Assembly (NCBI RefSeq): GCF_010015445.1
Contig: NC_053115.1
Span: 1,882,058 to 1,946,057 of the forward strand
Length of the DNA: 64,000 bases
Direction: 5' to 3'
From: Perca fluviatilis
Taxonomy: Eukaryota; Chordata; Actinopteri; Perciformes; Percidae
Under the pieces are notes generated by a model. It was not told the DNA's origin. It saw only the letters and a list, made by a program, of their open reading frames with translations, and ran no database searches. The position numbers and the translations under genes were made by a program. Below, one piece after another: positions 56,684 to 64,000 of the stretch. Positions within the stretch are counted from its first letter, which is position 1; each line of letters starts with the position of its first letter.

Positions 56684-59600
56684 GTCAGTGTCAGCATTCA
56701 TCGTTGTAACCGTGCTAGCTAGGTTTGCTAGCTAGCTAGCATGTTGTAAAGTGTTTAGTAAACGTGCATGTTCGGGAACGTAACGGCTCTCCTAACGTTA
56801 CCAGCCGGATTTAGAGCTAATCGTGAAATCAACATGGCTCTTAAATACCGATATGTTAATACTGCCTGGGTTTATATTTATAACGTTAGCTCTTTCTTAG
56901 TTTCTGCTAACTTTAACTCGCTAGCATGTGGTGAATACGATAGTATGGCGTTGTTGTCAGTTATCAAGTGTTTTAGCATATGTTGTTGTCCGTTTCAGTC
57001 ATTGTAAGCTTCCTACTTGTAGGCGTTAACCTTTCGGTACTCGCAGTTTGCGAAGTGTGTTTAAATCTGACAAGAAATCTTAATTTAACTGTGTAATAGC
57101 ACCGAGCATATGGGCTCCTGTGTGAACGGAATCGACGCCCACAGCTTCTGGGTATTGTAGTTTTATTAGCGGAGCCAGAGGCTGATGCCGGATAGCGTGA
57201 CTTGTGTTTGCAAACTACAGTTCCCGTGATGCCTGACTCCTCGCCGCCGTTTTTACATGAGTGACAGGAGCAGGCTGAGGCTGAAGCTGCACTGTGTGCA
57301 ACTTGCATACCGTAGTAATACTGGGACTGCACGTGGTCCTCATGTGTAGCAGCTTTGAGAGCTAATAGCTTTTGATTAAATATTTTGAAATGTATGCACC
57401 AGAGAAAATATTCCTTAATGCAGGGGTGTCAAACTCAGTTTCCCAGAGAGCCACACTGGAAAATGAGAATCACATCAAGGGCCAGACATGTAGATTATTG
57501 ACATGCTTTTATTTAAGAGAAAAAGTCAAATATTTTAGCATGTCTCATGTACTGTAGTCTTCTCACTTACATTTTGGGCCTCATAAAGCCCCCAAAAGTT
57601 CCTCAGCCAGCTACAAATACTATGAAAAAAAGTGTCAAAACTGTCTGGAAAAAGTGCCTAAAACATCAAAGTGCCAAAAACGTCCATAAAAGTAGCAAAA
57701 CACGGAGTAAAGCGTCAGACGTTGAATCAAAGTGCCCAAAGCATTGAAATAAATGCATAAACTGCTGGAAAAAGCAACCAAAATGTGAAAAACTAGGTGG
57801 GCCTAAAATAATTTTTGTAAACCTAAATTTAAATGTGGGCTGGATCAAAACCTGCGAGGGCCCCGGATTTGGCCCACGGGCCTTGAGTTTGACACATGTG
57901 CCTTAAGGTGTTTATGTTTGGCTTCAGACATGGAGAAGCACCATAGGAGGGGGGGGGGACAATTTAAGTTTAAAAACACAACACAAGGGGTTAAAATTAA
58001 ACAAGTGCACTTAGAAATAAAGAATGCATTGCCTTCAGGTGAAGATATCAGGGAATGCATGCAACATGTGAGAGATGGTGAGATATTGTTGGACATTATC
58101 CATTAAAATAACTGCAGTTGTAACATCATTATCTGCCAAATGTGACACCAGGGTTCATATGTTTGGAAAAAAACCTGGAAAAGTTATGGAATTTGAAAAA
58201 TGCAAATTCCAGGCCTTGAAAGGTTTTGGAAACATAAAAAGACCCAGAAAGTTTTGGAAAAGTCATGGAATTGTTTTTTTTAACACAGCATAATAATATG
58301 TGATTAATAAATGTATTTTGACGTGGTGTTAACCTCAGCGTTGTATTCAGGGAGAGATATTAAGAATCCATCTATGAACCACAGACATTATCATTCATTT
58401 ATAGTTAAACCTCTGAGGGGAAACTTAAACACTGATTATTCTGATTGGAGAATCTCGACTGACATTTTCAGGAACACATAGTCATGGAAATTTGCCAAAA
58501 AGTCATGAAAAATATTGGTTAAAATGCATATGAACCCTGACAAATGCGCTTAGAAATAAAGATATCAGGGAATGCATGCAACATGTGAGAGATAATGAGA
58601 TATTGTTGGACATTATCCATTTAAAATAACTGCAGTTGTAACCTCATTATCTGCCAAATGCGACATGTGTTGGCGGCTGTGAAGCAGCTGGTTAGAAGCA
58701 GAATAAGTTGTACAATGTGCTGCTAACAGAACAGCTCTGGGGCAAAGTCTACTCCTCTCCATTACTACGCTCTCACTCAGACTCCACTTATCACTCATTT
58801 ACTGTTGGGTCTGTTAGGGCCTCCTTTGGTCTCAAGGCCAATGCTGCAGTTTGCCTCGGCCATTGAAATGTAGCAAATAACCCATTCACTATTGTATTAC
58901 AATGCATTTTATACTTTATTGTAGTGCTTTCATATCCAGTCACATGGTATTGCATAGTTTTTCCTGTTGCACTTCAATTTTGTACATTTTTATATTCTTT
59001 AATAACTTAAACTAATTGTTCCACGTTTCTAAGCTGTTCCTAGCTATGAAAGCGAGCTTTTCCATTTCTAATACTTGTTCTATTGTGTTATACCATAGAT
59101 ATGATTCTGGTGCTTTCCATGGTTTGCTTGTCAGTTGCGTTCTGTAATTGATGTAAGTCAGTAGTGCTGCAGTGCGTTAGTCCGTTCTAGCTGCAATGGT
59201 CTTCACAAAATATATTTGCAGCTATAGGACCTTTTTTCATGTGGATTTTTATTCAGCAGTTTCTGGACATTTTATAGGACACAAGATTGATCGATTAGTT
59301 GAGGGAATAATCTGCAGATGAATTGATAAGCCCTATGTTCCAGTGACACTATTACTTATTGCATGTATGTTTTTTGTATATATTTTTTTTTTTTTATAAA
59401 TGGCTAAAGGGTGTAACAATCTAAAGCCTTGGTTCAACCCGAGTAGAAACTATTTTAAGTTAAACATCCAAGCCTTGCTTTGTTCACTTTTCAAATGACT
59501 GGCCTGATATGAACTGTTGGCACAAAGTTGACTACAGTCATGAGGGCATGCGTACCTGGTAGGGAGCTGTACTTCAAATCCTAATACTGTACCAGGTGGC

Positions 59601-62600
59601 TTTGGATGGGAGCCAAATATCTGCCAATATCAGTGCTGTGCTCTGGTCATGTAGCAATACAGAACCACACACTGATTCACATCTGATGATAGTTAACTGA
59701 GTGGAGTTTTTTGCAAACTCCACCACAGCCTAAATGCACTAACCGCATTCAAAATTGAAAGAACAGTTTTTGCTGCACTGTCTGACAGCTGACGCAGGCT
59801 GTGTGAATTCCCACTAATCCTGTCGGGACATGAATGAGCAGCCAGTGAGGTGCAGCTAGGCCAGAGGTGTGTTTGCACAGGCTGCAGCCTCTGTGGTGGT
59901 GGTGGAGGGGGGTTGGACTTGGGGACTTTGATCCTGAACCCTGGGCGCTACCTGCAGCATTGTGGAGTAGAGCCCCACCGATTTTAAGGATTTTTAATGC
60001 GGATATCAATACAAATATTTGGTGATTTTTAAAAATCCGATATATCAGATTTTTAAATGTATATCGGCTGATTTATATATTTAAAAAGAAAATCCAGAAA
60101 CGCGTAACAAAACAAACAGATTTCCCTAACATTAGTTATTTATGAGTCCTCACTAAAATAATGAGGCAGTTCAGGGGTGCACCGATCCGATATTGGTCCC
60201 AATATGTAGGGCTGTGCTCGACTGAAGAAATTCTCAGTCGACTAACACTCATTCAATTGTATCGACTAATCGATTAGTTGATTTAATCGACAGATCTGTA
60301 AATCTGAGTTTCTCCTCAAAGAGTCGTGTAAAAGCACCACTTTAATTCTTGTGTTTACCAGAGATGTGCTCGTACGTTTCTTGGAAATAAGTCATAGTCG
60401 TAGTTAAGTGAAAGTAGGTCACGTTGTAAAACCTACCAGCAGGGCACCATTAACAGAGGGCATTTAAATGTATGTCTTATCGTTTCTATGTTAACTGTTG
60501 GCCCATAATAGTAGAAAAAAATATTTATGTAAAGAGATGTAAGCTACCCCCCTCGGCCCCGACGACGATATCATCGTCCATCACGATGTTTTACTGTAAA
60601 CCTCGTCGACTGCCAATTTAGGGGACATCGCCCAACCCTAGTCCTGCCGATATATTGGCGGGCTCTATTGAGGAGACCGCATTTTAGAACCATGCTTCAG
60701 TTCCTGTTAAACCAGGATGCTTTCTGGCAACAATGTCTTAGTTGTTAGGCAGAGTTTTAGCTTTATAAGACGTGATCAGCCACTTGGTTGGCTAAAAACA
60801 CATTTTGTACAAAGCATCATAGGGACCACTGAAGAAACGAGGAGTGAAAACGAGAACAAGCCGGTGTTGCTGTCCATGTAAAATCTTCTTAAAATACTTT
60901 TATTTTTAAGTAGAGTGAATCAAAGTCAGACGCTTTGGCAAGTTCTAGCGTGGTTTTTATTTTTTAGGACTAAAGCTATGCTGCATCAGTCACAATGCAA
61001 CTCTGTCCCCTACAATTAGTCAAAAGGTATTTTAATTAAGGACAAGATGCATTTTTGCTTACATTGCTCCATTTTAAGGGTCATGTTTTGAATGCATAGT
61101 TACTCCTCCCTGTTACATTCATTTAGCGAGATCATGTTTCCACTCCGATAAATCTTAAAACCGCTTACGTTCAGTACCAGCAGGTGTCTGACAATGGAGG
61201 GTTAGGGTTGTTAGTGGCTGTACAGACAGCCGTGGTTGTTCGCATTTTCCCTCACAAGTGAAGTAGTGCATGTGTGTAAGTTTGCACGATATCGACAAAA
61301 TGTGATATTGCGATGTCTATATTAATTTCGATATTTTTAAACCTATGTATAATTACAGAAGTTATGGAAAAAAGGCATCAAAATAGATTCATAACAAATA
61401 AAACACAAGGTTTATTTCAACTGACTGTCATATTGGACTGGTCCAACATGAATACATAAATAAATAAGGACCATGTCTACAGGACAGGACATGTCCTACT
61501 GGTTGGACAGTATAAAATATATAAATATATAGCGAGAGAACATTTAGTCTCATATTTTTGCTAGCTGTTTGGACCTTGGGGAGACCGATCAGTCCGACTG
61601 GCTTCTCTGCCGTCTGGTTGGTCTGTTTGGAGGGTCTGTTTGGTGGGTCTGGTTGGAGTGTCTGGTCTGTTTGGTGGGTCTGGTTGGGGGGTCTGGTCTG
61701 GTTGGGTGGGTCTGGTTGGGTGGGTCTGTTTGGGGGTCTGTTTGGGGGTGTGGTTGGAGTGTCTGGTCTGTTTGGTGGGTCTGGTTGGGGGGTCTGGTCT
61801 GGTTGGGTGGGTCTGTTTGGGGGTCTGTGGGGGGTCTGTTTGGGGGTCTGGTTGGGTGGGTCTGGTTGGGTGGGTCTGTTTGGGTGGGTCTGTTTGGGGG
61901 TCTGGTTGGGGGTGTGGTTGGGTGGGTCTGTTTGGGGGTCTGTTTGGGGGTCTGGTTGGGGGTGCTGTTTGGGGGGTCTGTTTGGGTGGGTCTGGTTGGG
62001 TGGGTCTGTTTGGGGGGTCTGGTCTGGTTGGGTGGGTCTGGTTGGGTGGGTCTGGTTGGGGGGTCTGTTTGGGGGTGTGGTTGGTGTGTTGGAGCCTTTA
62101 GGTGACCAGTCTGTTGACTGAGTGCATCGTGAGTCGTGGCGAGAATGTTCTATTGTAGTAATGTCTTAACCTCCTGTTGTCTCCTCTCTTAGCCGACATC
62201 AGCCTGGCCGAATGGGGGCGCAAGGCCATCGATATTGCGGAGAATGAGATGCCCGGACTGATGAAGATGAGGGAGCTGTACGGTCAGTCCAAGCCGCTGA
62301 AGGGCGCCCGTATCGCCGGCTGCCTCCACATGACGCTGCAGACCGCCGTGCTCATCGAGACCCTCACCGCCCTCGGGGCTGAGGTGACCTTCACCAGCTG
62401 CTTAGTCATATTTCTACTGCTTTCTCATGACTTTAAGGAAAACCTGTTTCTACCGTAGACTGTGTGTCCATTATGGTTTCTACCAGGGCAACATGGGATG
62501 TGCTGCAGCCTGATACGTCATGCAGTGACCTATGTATGACACGCCAATGCGTAAGCCATTATTGGCGTTTTATCAAGACTCATACTCCAGTCCCTCCAGA

Positions 62601-64000
62601 AAAACTTAGATTTCATGTCATTTAGCTGACACTTTTATCCAAAGCGACTTAAAATTGCTGTGTATGTCAGTGGTAGCAAGTGCCTTGCTCTGGGACACAT
62701 TGGTTGATGTATCTCAGTGGGAATCAAACCCAGGTCTCCCACACCAAAGGCATGTGTCATATACACTGGGCCATCACCGCTGATCAACGCATAATCAGCC
62801 AAAGTCCACATATTTATGCAGGAGCCGCATTTTATTTTCAAATAAGCCGCACTTTCGCCTCATAAATTGCAGATTTCCGCGCAAAATATGCAGGACTTGC
62901 ATGATTTCATAATCCCAGAAAGTCTCGTAATATATCTTAGCAGAAAGTTGAAAAATGTTGTTTACTTCACACAAGAGCAGCCATTTCCCCTGTTGCCATG
63001 GGAACATTATGAAGTGATGTAATTACGCGACGTGAACATCATCTAAAAGCAGGGTGCTGGGGATCACTGTTTTTTCTCTTTTTCATCAAACAGCAGTTTT
63101 TTGAAAGTTGCCACAATTTCATCGCATAAAATTGCATAAATATCCCACATTCAGTCACATTTTTTAAGAAAACGTGCCGCATAATCAAGGATCTTTGCCC
63201 GCAACAATCACAAAAAACTCCAAATGTTTCTGGCAGGACTGACACTCGCTTTTTAGCGTGTTTATCAACGCCATTTGGCCTCCGTTGACTTACATCACCT
63301 TGTGATTGCGTGTGAATTGGGGAGGATGGGTCGAACAACACAGGACTTTCACCTGTCCGCTGTATATGGCGCTCAAAATGCGTGCACATAACACGGCATT
63401 GTCTTTAGAAAGTGGGCGCGTATGTTTACGCGAAGTCATGATGTCACGTTGTGTGCAGGAGGAGTTTACTTGCTGTGTGTTTTTGAGCTTTTGCCACATT
63501 TAATGTTTTATATCTCAGAATGGACGCAGCGACATTATTTAGTTTCTTACATGATGACTGCTTCAAAAACTTAAAATGTAGAGAAAAAGACATTTGTTAC
63601 AGCCCTACAAATTAATGTGATTATTACTAATTTTTTCAAAAGCAAAAAATATTTGGATTATTTAAAATCCCTCTATGTGATGCAATAGAAACTGGTCTTA
63701 ATGACCTAAATTTACACACACATTATGTGTACAATATCGGAGGCTTCCAGATGCTGTGATTTGGTGCGGTTGTGATTTTTCAAAGTCTAGGATCAGAAAA
63801 AGGAGCATTTCAGATCCATCTCTACTTTCTCTTGTACTGCAGTGCGTGAACTTTGTTTCACCCAGTTCCAGTAACCTCTTTCTGGTTGTACATTTTCAAG
63901 TCCAGTTAAACTTTTTCTATGAGAGATATGAGACACACACAGACACACACACACACAGACACAGAGAGAGACAAACAGACACCAAGAGAGACACACACAC
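56656..64000 (+). CDS. ahcy: Adenosylhomocysteinase (SAH hydrolase), 5' part
   Basis: Cytosolic NAD-dependent enzyme that reversibly splits S-adenosylhomocysteine into adenosine and homocysteine, relieving product inhibition of methyltransferases. Only coding exons 1 (56656-56683) and 2 (62193-62383) lie in the window; the remaining roughly 83 percent of the normally about 432-aa protein is downstream. The 73 residues visible (MSEKLPYKV then [40 protein letters not shown]) align without gaps to vertebrate AHCY. They include His55 and Thr57 of the substrate site; position 59 is Gln where human has Glu. Exon 1 ends phase 1 (V, G|GTCAGT); exon 2 ends phase 0 (GAG|GTGACC). Intron 1 (5.5 kb) is full of hAT-type elements and ends in a G-rich array. 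AHCYL1/2 are excluded because their long N-terminal extension is absent. Confidence 0.97.
57421..57900. mobile_element. hAT element, complete, non-autonomous
   Basis: Starts CAGGGGTGTCAAACTCAGTT and ends CTTGAGTTTGACACATGTG; inverted ends. Flanks CCTTAATG (57413-57420) and CCTTAAGG (57901-57908) are an 8-bp target duplication with one change. Lies in ahcy intron 1. Confidence 0.92.
58001..58148. repeat. Direct repeat, copy 1
   Basis: Starts ACAAGTGCACTTAGAAATAA and ends ATTATCTGCCAAATGTGACA. Has about 22 bp (GAATGCATTGCC...) missing from copy 2. Confidence 0.88.
58149..58539. mobile_element. TIR element lying exactly between two direct repeats
   Basis: CAGGGTTCATATG at the left and CATATGAACCCTG at the right are a perfect 13-bp inverted pair. 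GTCATGGAA words occur throughout. hAT-like by end type. No simple 8-bp duplication at its borders. Confidence 0.85.
58540..58670. repeat. Direct repeat, copy 2
   Basis: Starts ACAAATGCGCTTAGAAATAA and ends ATTATCTGCCAAATGCGACA; about 95 percent similar to copy 1 over the shared part. Confidence 0.88.
58671..59959. other. ahcy intron 1, nothing recognised
   Basis: AT-rich, no tandem repeats, no coding signal. A GGTGGTGGTGG run is at 59895-59905. Confidence 0.4.
59968..60667. mobile_element. hAT element with nested hAT-like MITE
   Basis: Ends TAGAGCCCCACCGATTTT and CCGATATATTGGCGGGCTCT + A are inverted. Target duplications TTGTGGAG (59960-59967) and TTGAGGAG (60668-60675). The inner element 60207-60640 (TAGGGCTGTGCTCGACTG to CGCCCAACCCTA) is related to 19394-19762. 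Confidence 0.82.
60668..61560. other. ahcy intron 1, mostly unassigned
   Basis: A fragment at 61275-61345 (GCACGATATCGACAAAATGT) resembles the ATATCG-rich hAT family of 44819. Nothing else recognised. Confidence 0.4.
61565..62100 (+). repeat. GGTCTG/GGTTGGGT G-rich array in ahcy intron 1
   Basis: Starts in a dispersed repeat (GGAGACCGATCAGTCCGACT, compare 9513-9535) and expands into GGGTCTGTTTGG, GGGTCTGGTTGG and TTGGGTGGGTCTG units with a base period of about 15 bp. C occurs almost only in TCTG. Ends 92 bp before exon 2. The Gly/Val/Trp/Leu-rich open frames are spurious. Confidence 0.95.
62193..62383 (+). CDS. ahcy: ahcy exon 2
   Basis: 191 nt from acceptor CTCTCTTAG to GAG|GTGACC, codons 10-73: [20 protein letters not shown] to TLTALGAE. 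Holds the substrate-binding CLHMT motif. Confidence 0.97.
62620..62790. mobile_element. Dispersed repeat fragment
   Basis: CTGACACTTTTATCCAAAGC to AATCAAACCCAGGTCTCCCA and GGGCCATCACCGC resembles a widespread fish repeat. The AATCAAACCC stretch is tRNA-B-box-like in reverse, so a SINE origin is possible. Class not settled. Confidence 0.45.
62820..63460 (-). mobile_element. Two abutting dispersed repeats in ahcy intron 2
   Basis: 62820-63225 is the family nested in the hAT element at 44819 (GATTTCCGCGCAAAATATGC, AGAGCAGCCATTTCCCCTGT, AAGGATCTTTGCCCGCAACA). 63300-63460 is the inverted, array-free counterpart of 49250-51660 (GGATGGGTCGAACAACACAG, ACCTGTCCGCTGTATATGGC, AGTGGGCGCGTATGTTTACG). Confidence 0.8.
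63930..64000. repeat. (CA)n-rich tract at the window edge
   Basis: CACACAGACA and GAGAGACA words running off the right edge. Confidence 0.9.

Noticed and set aside
61558..62121. Three overlapping Gly/Trp/Val/Leu-rich open frames of 153-187 codons
   Set aside because: All three frames are open because of the G-rich array; no homology.

Overview
The window is vertebrate nuclear DNA, almost certainly from a spiny-rayed (percomorph) teleost fish. The evidence is small GT-AG exons spread over long introns, a fish-type MHC class II beta gene, many short terminal-inverted-repeat (TIR) DNA elements, a Tc1/mariner element, tRNA-derived SINEs, L2/RTE-like LINE fragments, and very abundant mini- and microsatellites. 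A run of exactly 500 N (26675-27174) is a scaffold gap. Less than 3 percent of the window is coding. No operon, CRISPR array, rRNA or standalone tRNA was seen. | Layout: (1) 2882-16606, + strand: a complete four-exon MHC class II beta-chain gene (252 aa) with open reading frames and intact splice sites. Its introns are swollen by transposons and minisatellites. (2) 16607-30215: a gene-poor repeat desert, made of a LINE remnant, then pyrimidine-rich, TG-rich, tetranucleotide and 24-bp arrays and the gap. It holds only two candidate exons of an unidentified gene (22546-22644, 23303-23415) with a poly(A) signal. (3) 31226-43990, + strand: complete chmp4b (ESCRT-III subunit, five exons, 222 aa). 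(4) 44000-56400: chmp4b 3' UTR, then stacked DNA transposons and a 2-kb 29-bp array. (5) 56656 to beyond the window end, + strand: the first two coding exons of ahcy (S-adenosylhomocysteine hydrolase) with a recognisable promoter. | The three genes do not form one pathway: antigen presentation, membrane scission, and the methylation cycle. From general knowledge, CHMP4B and AHCY also lie near each other on human 20q11, so the chmp4b-ahcy part looks like conserved synteny; an MHC class II beta gene beside it is the less expected neighbour. | The main pattern beyond the genes is that several minisatellites lie inside identifiable TIR elements. In at least one case (11900-13239) the tandem unit is the element's own subterminal inverted repeat. 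In another, an element copy elsewhere in the window lacks the array and shows the pre-expansion state. A (TG)68 tract directly forms the 3' splice-site region of chmp4b exon 4, and a G-quadruplex-capable array sits just before ahcy exon 2. No previously undescribed biochemical system was found; the novelty lies in repeat birth and in repeats placed where they could affect splicing.
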